Part shown: piece after piece, positions 43,405 through 52,368 of the stretch
How positions within the stretch are numbered: the stretch's first letter is position 1
Layout of the letters: each line of letters starts with the position of its first letter
DNA from: Chloroflexota bacterium
GTDB taxonomy: Bacteria > Chloroflexota > Anaerolineae > Anaerolineales > Anaerolineaceae
Reading direction: 5' to 3'
DNA: 64,000 nucleotides
Assembly (NCBI GenBank): GCA_029548365.1
Contig: JAKPNN010000030.1
Span: 59,049 to 123,048, forward strand
Program-made: the position numbers and the translations under genes
The notes under the pieces: model-generated
The model's input: only the letters and a program-made list of their open reading frames with translations
Databases searched by the model: none
What the model was told of the DNA's origin: nothing

Positions 43405-44507
43405 GTGCGTTTACAGGGAAGGTTGGCGTGGTGCAGCGTGTTCTGGCTGAATACCGGGCGCCTTTCTTCAACGCCCTGGGCGTGGCTTGTCCTGGCGGAT
43501 TGGAGGTCTTCGCCGGCGAGCCCCGCGAAGACGAAATGATTAAAACCGCAGCCTCCCTCGATTCTGCCCGGCTTACCCACGGAAAAAACCTGCACCTGCT
43601 GAAAAACAATTTTTACCTGTGCCTGCAATTTGGTTTGCTGCGCTGGTTGAAGCAATTAAACCCCGATATCCTGATCGTTGAAGCCAACCCCCGATATTTA
43701 CGCACCCCGGCTGCCCTGCGCTGGATGCGCAAACGGGCTCGCCCGGTGATCGGTTGGGGTCTGGGCGCGCCGCCTACATCCGGGCTGCTGGCCGGGTTTC
43801 GCTGCCAGCGCCGCGCACACTTCATCAGCCAGTTTGACGCCCTGATCACCTACAGCCAGACCGGTGCGGATGAATATGCCCGTTCGGGGTTTCCGCCAGA
43901 GCGTATCCTGATTGCCATCAACGCGGTGGCTCCCGCACCAACCCACCCGCTGCCTGAACGCCCTGTACTAGCAAAAGATCAGCCCGGGCGGGTCCTGTTT
44001 GTTGGGCGACTGCAAGCGCGCAAACAGGTGGATAAATTGCTGCGCGCCTGCTCTCAACTGCCTGAAGTATTACAGCCAGACCTGGTAATCGTCGGTGACG
44101 GACCCGACCGGGAGCGCCTGGAAACCCTGGCTGAGGAGGTTTACCCCTGTGCGGTGTTCACTGGCGCCCTGTACGGCGCAGAACTGGCAGAACAATTCCA
44201 TTCAGCGGATCTTTTCGTCCTGCCTGGCACCGGCGGGTTAGCAATTCAGCAGGCCATGAGCTACGGACTGCCCATGATCGCCGCCGAGGCTGATGGCACC
44301 CAGGCAGATCTCGTTCGTCCGGAAAATGGCTGGCAAATTCCACCCGATGACCTGACCGCCCTGGGCGCGGCCCTCTCCACAGCATTGGAAGATATCCCCG
44401 CCCTGCGCAAAATGGGAGCTGAGAGTTACCGAATTGTGTCTGAGGAGATCAACCTGGAGAAAATGGTTGCTGTATTCATCGAGGCGCTCAAGCGGAGTTT
44501 GCCTTGA
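43401..44507 (+). CDS. Glycosyltransferase family 4 (second of three)
   Basis: 368 residues, GT-B fold with VLFVGRLQARKQVDKLLRAC at the domain link, VIVGDGPDRERLE and a donor site (DLFVLPGTGGLAIQQAMSYGLPMIAAEADG) where the usual E-x7-E becomes GGLAIQQAM, that is, the first catalytic-type Glu is replaced by Gly. Start and stop overlap both neighbours by four bases. Confidence 0.88.
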   Translation: MSAFTGKVGVVQRVLAEYRAPFFNALGVACPGGLEVFAGEPREDEMIKTAASLDSARLTHGKNLHLLKNNFYLCLQFGLLRWLKQLNPDILIVEANPRYLRTPAALRWMRKRARPVIGWGLGAPPTSGLLAGFRCQRRAHFISQFDALITYSQTGADEYARSGFPPERILIAINAVAPAPTHPLPERPVLAKDQPGRVLFVGRLQARKQVDKLLRACSQLPEVLQPDLVIVGDGPDRERLETLAEEVYPCAVFTGALYGAELAEQFHSADLFVLPGTGGLAIQQAMSYGLPMIAAEADGTQADLVRPENGWQIPPDDLTALGAALSTALEDIPALRKMGAESYRIVSEEINLEKMVAVFIEALKRSLP

Positions 44508-45739
44508 GCGCGCATATCCTGTTGATCGCTGATGGTCGCAGCCCTACGGCACTTAGCTGGATCACAAACATCCAGGCGCTGGGTTACACCGTCAGCCTGG
44601 TTTCTACCTTCCCCTGCAACCCACCAGAGGGCGTAAGGCATTTTTCCATTCTGCCAATCGCCTTCAGCCAGCTGAGCCCTTCAGCCCAGACCAGTTTAAC
44701 AGCCTCTGATGGTCAACCCAAATCCAATCCTGCCCGCAGGCTGATCCGCCATTTTGCCCCGGTCTTGCAACCTCTGCGCGATCTCCTGGGTCCGCTAACG
44801 GTCGCCAGGTTTGCCCGTCCCTACAAGGCGCTGGTATCCAATGTCAAGCCCGACCTGGTACATGCACTGCGCATCCCCTTTGAGGGCATGCTGGGCAGCT
44901 ATACCCCAAAAGGAATCCCTTTCATCGCCGCTACCTGGGGCAATGACCTGACCCTGCACGCCAGCGCTTCGCCTTTGATGCGCACCTGCACACAACGTTG
45001 CCTGGCGCGTGCCGATGGCTTCACCGCCGATACACAGCGGGATGTGCGCCTGGCGCGCAACTGGGGTCTGCCAGCAGATGTGCCGACGCTGGTCGTTCCC
45101 GGCTCGGGAGGTTTGGATCTAAAAACCATTTTCGCTGCCCCGCGCCTGGACCCGGGCGCATTTGGCCTGCCAGCATCCGGCGTCTTTGTGGTCAACCCGC
45201 GCGGCATGCGGCCGAAATCCGTTCATCAGGATGTGTTCTTTGCTGCCATTCCTGCTGTCCTTACTCGCCACCCCGAAGTTCATTTTATCTGTCCCAACCT
45301 GGCTGAGAACCGCCAGGCGGAAACCTGGGTCAACCAGTATGGCATTCAAAACCATACCCACCTGCTGCCCAAACTCTCCCAGCCTCAATTATGGTCGCTG
45401 CTCAAATCTGCCCGGGTATTTGTCTCACCCAGCAGTCACGACGGCACGCCCAACTCACTGTTGGAAGCGATGTCCTGCGGCTGTTTCCCGATCGTCGGCG
45501 ATATCGAATCCTTGCGGGAATGGATTGATAACAGCGTCAACGGTCTGCTGGTGGACCCGCGCTCACCCGCGCGATTGGGTGAAGCGCTGTGTCAGGCGCT
45601 GGAGGATCAAGCACTGCGCCAAAAAGCCACTGAGCACAACCTGGCTCTGGTCACGCAACGGGCTTCCCAGGAAACAACTCGCCCGCAAATTTATAATTTT
45701 TACGAGAAATTTGTGAGTGGTGAATCAGGGATCAGGTAA
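44504..45739 (+). CDS. Glycosyltransferase family 4 (third of three)
   Basis: 411 residues, GT-B fold. ATWGNDLTLHASASPL and a donor-site block VFVSPSSHDGTPNSLLEAMSCGCFPIVG with the E-x7-E-like pattern are present. The frame begins with TTG at 44504 overlapping the previous stop; MSAHILLIADG follows. The three enzymes probably add successive sugars to one glycan. Confidence 0.9.
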   Translation: MSAHILLIADGRSPTALSWITNIQALGYTVSLVSTFPCNPPEGVRHFSILPIAFSQLSPSAQTSLTASDGQPKSNPARRLIRHFAPVLQPLRDLLGPLTVARFARPYKALVSNVKPDLVHALRIPFEGMLGSYTPKGIPFIAATWGNDLTLHASASPLMRTCTQRCLARADGFTADTQRDVRLARNWGLPADVPTLVVPGSGGLDLKTIFAAPRLDPGAFGLPASGVFVVNPRGMRPKSVHQDVFFAAIPAVLTRHPEVHFICPNLAENRQAETWVNQYGIQNHTHLLPKLSQPQLWSLLKSARVFVSPSSHDGTPNSLLEAMSCGCFPIVGDIESLREWIDNSVNGLLVDPRSPARLGEALCQALEDQALRQKATEHNLALVTQRASQETTRPQIYNFYEKFVSGESGIR

Positions 45740-45885
45740 TAGGAATCAGGAAGTAGGAATCAGGAATTGGGAAACTTTGAATGGAGAATAGTACTTAGAA
45801 CGTAGTTCTACGTACTACGTATTTCGTTCTAAGCTCTAAGCTCTAAGCTCTACGTTCTAAGTTCTAAGCTCTATCTCCTATCAGC
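45720..45885. repeat. Simple-repeat cluster after the glycosyltransferases
   Basis: Two blocks: a degenerate GGAATCAGGAAGTA-like stretch (45720-45775), related to 19064-19115, then TTCTAAGCTCTAAGCTCTAAG-type tandem units (about 45825-45872), with dyads such as GTAGTTCTACGTACTACGTA between. No coding content. Confidence 0.8.
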
Positions 45886-45889
45886 GATC

Positions 45890-46864
45890 TCATTCCTTAA
45901 ATTTCAACACACCCACTTTTTCAAATACCAGCGGTGCCAACCATGAAACCCACAAACCCACCAGTGTGTAACGAATAAACCGCATGGAATAACCAAGGAA
46001 ATGCGCACCCCGCGGGAGGACCTGACCCAGGCCAAAGTACAGGATCACCACGCCGAGCAAGCCGATCAGCAAACGCACCAGCCGACGCCATCCGCCTTCA
46101 TTCGCCAGGAAACGCCCTTTCTTCTCTGAGAGGATCACAAAACCAACCAGCAACCCCGTCCAGGTGCCACCCAGGGTAAAGGTGCCGTCCAGACTGAACG
46201 GCGCCACCTGACCAGCCCGCCCCGCCCATTCAGGGTCCATCACCCACATGGGACCCAAAGCCCAATTAACGACCAGGATCAACAGCATCAACGCGACTGT
46301 GCTAGCAACCGCCAACCCGAGCCTTGCGCCAAAGGAACGCGCCTCAAACCAGCGTCCAATTTTTTTAGACCAGGCTGCAAATCCCGCCACCAGCAAACCG
46401 CCGATCAGCCAGCCAAACAGCACATCACCCAGGAAGTGCACGCCTAAAACCAGCCTGGAAATCCCGATCAGGAAAATCAGCGCCACCATCACAATCGTAA
46501 ACCAGCGTTTCTTAACTTCAACAGCCAGCCAGCCCCATACTGAGATCGCGTTTTGAGCATGCCCTGAGGGCAAGCCAAACGAGGTTTCGTGAACATGACA
46601 GGTGACTGTGTCACTGATCCAGCAGGGACGCGGTAAGCGGAATAAAAACTTGAAAAAGGCATTAAACCCGTTGCTGAGCAGCAACATCATCCCCACGCGC
46701 AGACCGATCATCTGGTCAAAACTCCAGTACAGCACCGGCAGTAAGAGGATATAAAACAATTCTTCCCCAAAAAATGTAATAACCCTCATTGGCACCACCA
46801 ACCATGCCCCCAGGCCTTGAAAAAACTCATTAACCACAATTTGCAAAACATTAACAGCCGCCAT
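45890..46864 (-). CDS. PAP2-superfamily membrane phosphatase
   Basis: 324 residues with about eight membrane helices. The three PAP2 signature parts are complete: KFLFRLPRP, LPSGHAQN and SRLVLGVHFLGDVLFG. Such enzymes remove phosphate from undecaprenyl pyrophosphate or phosphatidic lipids; close to a glycan cluster, a role in carrier-lipid recycling is plausible. The C-terminal half adds helices beyond the core. AAGGAGG precedes the ATG. Confidence 0.88.
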   Translation of the reverse strand: MAAVNVLQIVVNEFFQGLGAWLVVPMRVITFFGEELFYILLLPVLYWSFDQMIGLRVGMMLLLSNGFNAFFKFLFRLPRPCWISDTVTCHVHETSFGLPSGHAQNAISVWGWLAVEVKKRWFTIVMVALIFLIGISRLVLGVHFLGDVLFGWLIGGLLVAGFAAWSKKIGRWFEARSFGARLGLAVASTVALMLLILVVNWALGPMWVMDPEWAGRAGQVAPFSLDGTFTLGGTWTGLLVGFVILSEKKGRFLANEGGWRRLVRLLIGLLGVVILYFGLGQVLPRGAHFLGYSMRFIRYTLVGLWVSWLAPLVFEKVGVLKFKE

Positions 46865-46924
46865 ATAAACCTCCTTGAAAAATTAATTCATTAAAATGTC
46901 AACTCCGAATCGCCGCATGATCAA

Positions 46925-48577
46925 TCAGCCTGACTGGCTGGCAAACAAATCCTGGACGATGGCTTGCCCTTCCTCCAGGATGCGATTCAGATGCTCCTGG
47001 CTTGAAAGGCTTTCTGCATAAACCTTGTAAATATCCTCTGTACCTGATGGGCGAACGGCTGTCCATCCATTTTCAGTCACAATCTTCAAACCGCCGATAT
47101 CAGCGTCATTCCCGGGAGCCCGGGTTAGCTTGGCAGTGATTTTCTCCCCCGCCAAATCCTCGGCGGTGATCATCTCTGGTGATAATTTGCTGAAAACCGC
47201 TTTTTGTTCCGCAGTAGCTTTGCCTTCCAGGCGCTGGTAAAACGCCTGCCCGAACCTCTCCTGCAGTTGCTGGTAGATGTGTGCCGGATCCTCTCCGGTC
47301 ACTGCCAGTATCTCCGCTGCCAACAGGTTCAGAATGATCCCATCTTTATCCGTTGTCCAGGTCGTGCCATCCATGCGCAAAAAAGATGCTCCGGCGCTTT
47401 CCTCGCCGCCAAAACCCAGGTCGCCTGTTAACAAATCCGGCACAAACCACTTGAAACCGACTGGAACTTCAACCAGGTCCCGGTTGAGGAATTTTGACAC
47501 CCGGTCAATCATTGCGCTGGTCACAACCGTCTTCCCCACTTTGACTTTGGCTGCCCAGGCCGGGCGGTTCTGGAACAAGTACCACACCGCAACCGCCAGG
47601 TAATGATTGGGGTTCATCAACCCCCCCACGGGCGTGACAACTCCATGCCGGTCAAAGTCGGAGTCATTGCCAAAGGCGATGTCGTAGCTGTCTTTCATAT
47701 CAATTAAGCCCGCCATGGCGTAGGGCGAAGAACAGTCCATGCGGATCTTCCCGTCGTGGTCAACGGTCATAAAACGAAAGGTGGGGTCGACATCCTGGTT
47801 CACGACATCTAAATCCAAACCATAGATTTCGGCAATCGGGCCCCAGTAAGCAACCCCTGCTCCGCCCAGAGGATCAACGCCGATGCGCACCCCAGCAGCA
47901 GAAATTGCTTCCAGGTTGACCACGTTCGCCAGGTCTTCCACGTATGGCTGGATAAAATCTACCTGGTGCGTGGTGGAGGCCTTAATTGCCTTAGACCAGG
48001 GTATGCGTTTGACAGCCTTCAAGCCTTCCATCAAAATCTGGTTAGCCCGCTCCTCGATCGCCCTGGTGATCTCTGATCCCGCCGGGCCTCCATCCGGGGG
48101 ATTATATTTAAAGCCCCCGTCTCCGGGCGGATTGTGCGAGGGCGTAATCACCACGCCATCCGCCAGGCCCCGGGTACGCCCCCGGTTGTAGACCAGGATC
48201 GAACGTGAGATCGCAGGTGTGGGTGTATAACCGAAACCCTCCTGGAGCATGATCTGGACGCCATTGGCAGCAAACACCTCCAGCGCGCTGCGCATGGCTG
48301 GCTCAGACAGCGCATGCGTATCTTTGCCGATATACAATGGGCCGGTGGTGCCCTGTTTCAAGCGATATTCAACGATGGCCTGGCTGATGGCCAGGATATG
48401 ATCCTCATTAAAGCTCCGCGCCAGCGATGTGCCGCGATGCCCCGAAGTGCCAAACGACACCTGCTGGGCAAAGATATGCGGGTCAGGTCTCTCGGTATAG
48501 TAGGCAGAAATTAATCGGGGAATATCAACGAGCAATTCTCGAGTGGCTGGTTTTCCAGCCAGAGGGCTGATTTTCAT
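46925..48577 (-). CDS. pgm: Phosphoglucomutase, alpha-D-glucose specific
   Basis: Interconverts glucose-1-P and glucose-6-P. 550 residues from ATG 48577 after AGAAGGA; the usual length. Phosphoserine Ser147 ([20 protein letters not shown]), metal loop [11 protein letters not shown], sugar loop [12 protein letters not shown] and phosphate loop [12 protein letters not shown] are intact. Supplies nucleotide-sugar precursors for the neighbouring polysaccharide genes. Confidence 0.95.
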   Translation of the reverse strand: MKISPLAGKPATRELLVDIPRLISAYYTERPDPHIFAQQVSFGTSGHRGTSLARSFNEDHILAISQAIVEYRLKQGTTGPLYIGKDTHALSEPAMRSALEVFAANGVQIMLQEGFGYTPTPAISRSILVYNRGRTRGLADGVVITPSHNPPGDGGFKYNPPDGGPAGSEITRAIEERANQILMEGLKAVKRIPWSKAIKASTTHQVDFIQPYVEDLANVVNLEAISAAGVRIGVDPLGGAGVAYWGPIAEIYGLDLDVVNQDVDPTFRFMTVDHDGKIRMDCSSPYAMAGLIDMKDSYDIAFGNDSDFDRHGVVTPVGGLMNPNHYLAVAVWYLFQNRPAWAAKVKVGKTVVTSAMIDRVSKFLNRDLVEVPVGFKWFVPDLLTGDLGFGGEESAGASFLRMDGTTWTTDKDGIILNLLAAEILAVTGEDPAHIYQQLQERFGQAFYQRLEGKATAEQKAVFSKLSPEMITAEDLAGEKITAKLTRAPGNDADIGGLKIVTENGWTAVRPSGTEDIYKVYAESLSSQEHLNRILEEGQAIVQDLFASQSG

Positions 48578-48919
48578 AGCATCATCCTTCTGAACAGGGT
48601 TCAACAACGATCCACTCCAATTATACACTGGTCAAGCACCGATTACCGGTTATAAATCGCTTGTCATCATCGATAGACAACCGCTCCCCATTGCCCACAG
48701 ATGCCAGATACCATATACCAAAGCCCGTCCTTTCCAACAACGCATTAAACTGAAAGGAAACCCCAGGAGGTTAAGTTCATTTATTTTTCGATATAAATTC
48801 TTTATCAGAAGAGAGAGAAATAACTGGTTTATTCAGAGCCCTGCAGTATAATGACCTGCTGATTTTAAAATAAACCAGCATGGCTGATTGCCTTGCGATA
48901 ACGGGATTGGAGCTTTTTA
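48578..48919. other. Intergenic between divergent pgm and FKBP genes
   Basis: TATAAT at 48847-48852, preceded by TGCAG, is a likely -10 for the FKBP gene. TGCTG/CAGCA just after it forms a small stem around an AT-rich loop. Nothing else is supported. Confidence 0.5.
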
Positions 48920-49429
48920 ATGGCTGGAAAACAAATGTTAAGTGTTGAGAAAGATGTTGTGGTAACGATGGATTACCGTTTAGAGGTCGAAGGCAAGGAA
49001 ATCGATTCCGGGCCGATTCAATTTCTCCAAGGTCATGGCAATATTATCCCTGGCCTGGAAACAGAAGTTGAAGGCATGCAACTGGGTGAGGAAAAAGAAG
49101 TCCTTGTCAAAGCTGAAAACGCCTACGGCAATTATGACCCCGAGCTGGAGATCGAAGTTCCCCTGTCCTCATTCCCCGAGGATTTTGAGATCAAATTAGG
49201 CCACCCGATGCGTATGCAGGACGACGAGGGACATGTGTTTACCGCCGTTGCTATGGGTATTTCCGATGAAATAGTGATGCTCAACCTCAATCACCCTCTG
49301 GCAGGCAAGGACTTGCTCTTCAAAACCAAAGTGAGCGCCCTGCGCCCGGCGACTGAGTTGGAAATTTCCCAGGGATGCCTGGCTAGTGCCTGCAGCGGAT
49401 GCACATCGAGTAATTGTGGTGATTGCTGA
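48920..49429 (+). CDS. FKBP-type peptidyl-prolyl isomerase, SlyD-like with Cys-rich tail
   Basis: 169 residues: FKBP domain (12-75, 125-147) with an inserted IF chaperone domain (about 75-125), the SlyD layout (DYRLEVEGKEIDSGPIQFLQG, AENAYGNYDPELEIEVPLSSF). The tail has five cysteines (153, 158, 161, 166, 169; ending CTSSNCGDC), likely binding metal, where E. coli SlyD has His/Cys. GGAG lies eight bases before the ATG. Confidence 0.9.
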   Translation: MAGKQMLSVEKDVVVTMDYRLEVEGKEIDSGPIQFLQGHGNIIPGLETEVEGMQLGEEKEVLVKAENAYGNYDPELEIEVPLSSFPEDFEIKLGHPMRMQDDEGHVFTAVAMGISDEIVMLNLNHPLAGKDLLFKTKVSALRPATELEISQGCLASACSGCTSSNCGDC

Positions 49430-49515
49430 TCCGTTTTTTAGTGTTGAAGTTTTTTATATCCGTGCCAGCGTTTTGTTGACGTTGCTTTGAGGATGTGATA
49501 AAATTTTCTGCACTT

Positions 49516-49588
49516 GCCCCCATCGTCTAGTGGACCAGGACGTGGCCCTCTCAAGGCCAAAACCGGGATTCGAATTCCCGTGGGGGCA
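49516..49588 (+). tRNA. tRNA-Glu (CTC)
   Basis: Acceptor GCCCCCA/TGGGGGC, anticodon stem GGCC/GGCC with loop CTCTCAA giving CTC, T arm CGGGA-TTCGAAT-TCCCG, discriminator A. T7 follows the 3' end. This intact gene is the source of the four degenerate copies downstream. Confidence 0.96.
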
Positions 49589-49620
49589 TTTTTTTATTCA
49601 AGCGAATTAGCATAGAGGGT

Positions 49621-49702
49621 GGCCCTCTCAATACCCCTTCGGGGTACAGGTGCCAAAACCGGGATTCGAACATCGTGCCCTTTGGGTATTCCCGTGGGGG
49701 CA
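49621..49702 (+). repeat. tRNA-Glu-derived copy 1 (one hairpin unit)
   Basis: 82 bases. The anticodon-loop insertion has one TACCCC-TTCG-GGGTA hairpin; the T-loop insertion contains TGCCC-TTT-GGGTA. The T stem CGGGA/TCCCG and the acceptor 3' strand are unchanged. Confidence 0.88.
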
Positions 49703-49734
49703 TTTTTTTATTCAAGCAGATTTGCAAAGAGGGG

Positions 49735-49854
49735 GGCCCTCTCAATACCCCTTCGGGGCACAGGTACCTCTCCGGGGCACAGGTACCCCTTCGGGGTACA
49801 GGTGCCAAAACCGGGATTCGAACATCGTGCCCTTTGGGTATTCCCGTGGGGGCA
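49735..49854 (+). repeat. tRNA-Glu-derived copy 2 (three hairpin units)
   Basis: 120 bases. Three consecutive 19-base units (TACCCCTTCGGGGCACAGG and variants); the middle one has loop TCCG with CTC/GGG stem. T-loop insertion as in copy 1. Confidence 0.88.
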
Positions 49855-49887
49855 TTTTTCTTGTTAAAGCGAATTTGCAAAGAGGGG

Positions 49888-49988
49888 GGCCCTCTCATTA
49901 CCCCTTCGGGGCACAGGTACCCCTTCGGGGCACAGGTGCCAAAACCGGGATTCGAACATCGTGCCCTCCAGGTATCCCCGTGGGGGTA
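49888..49988 (+). repeat. tRNA-Glu-derived copy 3 (two hairpin units)
   Basis: 101 bases with two TTCG hairpin units. The T-loop insertion differs (GTGCCCTCCAGGTA) and the end is GTGGGGGTA, so this copy has drifted most. Confidence 0.88.
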
Positions 49989-50020
49989 TATTTTTATTTA
50001 AGCGAATTAGCGAAGAGGGG

Positions 50021-50121
50021 GGCCCTCTCAATACCCCTCCGGGGCACAGGTACCCCTCCGGGGCACAGGTACCCAAACCGGGATGCGAACATCGTGCCCT
50101 TTGGGTATTCCCGTGGGGGCA
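50021..50121 (+). repeat. tRNA-Glu-derived copy 4 (two hairpin units)
   Basis: 101 bases with two units whose loops are TCCG. TTCGAA of the T loop is changed to TGCGAA. Ends with GTGGGGGCA and T8. Confidence 0.88.
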
Positions 50122-50188
50122 TTTTTTTTATTCAAGCGAGTTTTCCAGTGATGTCCCGACAGTGATAGGTGTCGCATAGTAAATAAAA

Positions 50189-50214
50189 CAGGGCGCTCAC
50201 CATGCAGCGCCCTG
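50189..50214 (-). terminator. Rho-independent terminator of the corrinoid-protein gene
   Basis: CAGGGCGCT (50189-50197) pairs with AGCGCCCTG (50206-50214). Read on the minus strand it is followed by TTTTATTT, 28 bases after the corrinoid gene stop. Confidence 0.8.
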
Positions 50215-50242
50215 ACTTATCCTTCAACCTGGACGAAAATCG

Positions 50243-50875
50243 TCACCCGAGCAAAGTTTTAGCCAGCTTGACCGCGCGGCTGGCATCTGAGGCATAACCA
50301 TCAGCCCCGATTTTATCTGCATAACCCTGTGTGACCGGCGCACCCCCAATCAAAACCCTGACTGCCCCCCGTAAACCGGCTGTGTTCAGGGCGGTGATGG
50401 TGGTTTCCATGTTAGGCATGGTCGTCGTCAACAGGGCGGACATAGCCACAAAATCAGGCTGATGTTCCAGAACAGCCGCAATAAACGCTTCCGGGGATAC
50501 ATCCGTGCCCAGGTCAACCACCTGGAACCCAGCGCTCTCCAGCATCATACAGACCAGGTTTTTACCGATATCATGCAGATCACCTTTGACCGTCCCGGCA
50601 ACAATCTTGCCAATCGGCTGGATATCCGCATCCACCAATTCAGGTTTGAGGATTTCCATTCCTGTTTTCATAGCCCGGGCAGCGATCAGCATTTCCGGCA
50701 CAAAGTATTCGCCTTCCTCAAACAATTCTCCCACCTCGCCCATGGCATTAACCATCACATCCAGCACCTCCCCTGCCGGCACACCTTCGCGCAAAGCTGC
50801 TTCAACATATTCCTTGGCCTCGTCGCGCTGCCCTTCGAGGATTGCTGTATAGAGTTCTTTTAACTCGCCATCCAT
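50243..50875 (-). CDS. Methyltransferase cognate corrinoid protein (MtbC/MtmC-like)
   Basis: Carries a methyl-cobamide between methyltransferases. 210 residues from ATG 50875 (MDGELKELYTAILEGQ) after AAAGGAA. N-terminal four-helix cap (1-80) and cobalamin-binding Rossmann domain with the ligand His101 (GDLHDIGKN), SALLTTTMPNM and GGAPVTQGYADKIGADGY. No MttB- or MtaB-type substrate methyltransferase lies in the window, so the substrate is open. Confidence 0.92.
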   Translation of the reverse strand: MDGELKELYTAILEGQRDEAKEYVEAALREGVPAGEVLDVMVNAMGEVGELFEEGEYFVPEMLIAARAMKTGMEILKPELVDADIQPIGKIVAGTVKGDLHDIGKNLVCMMLESAGFQVVDLGTDVSPEAFIAAVLEHQPDFVAMSALLTTTMPNMETTITALNTAGLRGAVRVLIGGAPVTQGYADKIGADGYASDASRAVKLAKTLLG

Positions 50876-51024
50876 GTTGTTATTCCTTTCTGTCAAAACA
50901 CTCGCGCCGATCCACTCCTGAGCGAATCGATCACAGTCGACAACACAGCTATTATATAACAATAATCTGATGTTAATCTGAGATCTTCAGGCAGATCTGC
51001 AGGGCTTCTGTAAAAGGAGTGGCT

Positions 51025-51666
51025 TTATTTTCGAATGGCGCGGATAATCACATACACGCCAAAGGCCAGCAGCGCAAGCGGCCCGACAAACGCCAACAAA
51101 TTCGTCGCCCCCAGTGTGATAAAAATCCCAATCAGCAGCAGGATGCCTGCAGGATATAACGCCCATTTGAGTTTGCCCGAGGGTTTGGGAAGGTAGTACA
51201 GCAAGCCAAAGGTGATCGCCAATCCCAGGAAAAAAATACCTCCTATCAAAGCGGGGGAGTCCGGAACCAGTTGAGTCACAGCTAATGTTAACAAGACACC
51301 ACCCGGGAGCAGCGCCCACCAATGACGATGATTAGAAATATAAATCAATAAAAATGGCAGCCCAACCGACCCTAAAAAGATTGCACCGGCCACGCGCCCT
51401 TCATTTTCTCCCAACCAGGGACCCATAAAAATGTTGATCCCTACTCCAATTAAGATAAAACCAGGAATCAGCGCCCACCATTCGTCAGTATTCGTGATGA
51501 AAACGACCAGGAAAATCAACCCGCCACCAGCCATCAGCGGACCAATTACCGACTCCAGGTTGAGTGTAATGATACCCAGGTTGGAAAGCAATAAAAGCAC
51601 GCCAACCACGAGCAATAGTATGCCCCCGGTTAAGGATATTAAAAATCTGCGATTGAGTTTTTTCAT
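51025..51666 (-). CDS. Small multi-helix membrane protein with repeated WWALIPG motif
   Basis: 213 residues and about seven helices. Internal repeats: TNTDEWWALIPGFILIGVG, SNHRHWWALLPGGVLLTLA and SGKLKWALYPAGILLLIGI each begin a helix, so the protein arose by repetition of a two-helix unit. This resembles LiaF/phage-shock-type transmembrane modules, but I assign no function. The bases 50876-51024 show no gene. Confidence 0.75.
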   Translation of the reverse strand: MKKLNRRFLISLTGGILLLVVGVLLLLSNLGIITLNLESVIGPLMAGGGLIFLVVFITNTDEWWALIPGFILIGVGINIFMGPWLGENEGRVAGAIFLGSVGLPFLLIYISNHRHWWALLPGGVLLTLAVTQLVPDSPALIGGIFFLGLAITFGLLYYLPKPSGKLKWALYPAGILLLIGIFITLGATNLLAFVGPLALLAFGVYVIIRAIRK

Positions 51667-51842
51667 TTCTAAGCCTCCTTACGGTCTATGTTCAAACATA
51701 ATTATATAGGAAATCAATGCTATTAATAAACACGACTGGAGTTCTCCGACGTTGCACCCCCAAATTCCACTTGCTTTGTAATCTGTAATATAATAGTGGT
51801 AACAGGAAAAAATCAAGCCTGAAGCTTATAAGGAGTCTGAAC

Positions 51843-52262
51843 ATGCAGGATCTGGTAAAAGATTGGATGATTGATCTGGTAGTATATATTGACCAGGAAA
51901 AAAACGTTTTGGATGCGCTGTCCATCATGCGACGCAGGTATGTGAACAGCCTCATCGTCAAAATCAACGAAGAAGAAAAACAATACGGCATCATCACCTC
52001 CATCGACATCTGTGACAAAATCGTCGCGCGCGGGAAAAGCCCGGCAACTACCAAGATCCAGGAGATCATGACCACGCCCCTGATAAGCGTTACCCCCGAT
52101 CAAACCATCTATGAATGTGCCAGAACCATGAGTGATTCACATATTCATCAGCTTCCAGTTATTGCAGAAGATGGAACCATCATTGGTATGATCTCGGCGA
52201 CAGATTTTCTCGTTGTTGCTGAAGCCCTCGGTCATGGAGATGGCGACAGACTCCTTCGTTAA
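51843..52262 (+). CDS. Two-CBS-domain protein
   Basis: 139 residues formed only by two CBS motifs (about 8-62 and 76-132; IMTTPLISVTPDQTIYECAR, HQLPVIAEDGTIIGMIS). Such Bateman modules bind adenosine nucleotides and regulate other proteins. AAGGAG precedes the ATG; TATAAT at 51789-51794 is a likely -10. Confidence 0.92.
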   Translation: MQDLVKDWMIDLVVYIDQEKNVLDALSIMRRRYVNSLIVKINEEEKQYGIITSIDICDKIVARGKSPATTKIQEIMTTPLISVTPDQTIYECARTMSDSHIHQLPVIAEDGTIIGMISATDFLVVAEALGHGDGDRLLR

Positions 52263-52368
52263 AGGAGGTAGACCGATTCAATAAAATTTATAACATCTCC
52301 AGTGACTGCCCGGGGATGTTTACACCTTGACGAAGATATTACATGCTATAATATCAAACAGGTATCAG

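Larger units (their letters stand above)
49589..50140 (+). repeat. Tandem array of tRNA-Glu 3'-half copies with loop insertions
   Basis: Four copies start with GGCCCTCTCA (tRNA-Glu anticodon arm) at 49621, 49735, 49888 and 50021 and end with GTGGGGGCA-like acceptor at 49702, 49854, 49988 and 50121, each followed by a T run and ATTCAAGCGA-like spacer copied from the tRNA 3' flank. Every copy has two insertions: one in the anticodon loop (one to three 19-base hairpin units) and one in the T loop (18 bases). Copy lengths are 82, 120, 101 and 101, which equals 82 plus multiples of 19. Confidence 0.9.

Noticed and set aside
49551..50179. Several open frames of 70-170 codons on both strands across the tRNA-Glu repeat array
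   Set aside because: They are open only because the repeats are GC-rich with lengths that keep frames open; the translations are the same repeated nonsense phrases in all frames.
50243..50986. Cobalamin riboswitch upstream of the corrinoid protein
   Set aside because: The leader is only about 110 bases and shows neither the B12 box nor the expected long folded aptamer.
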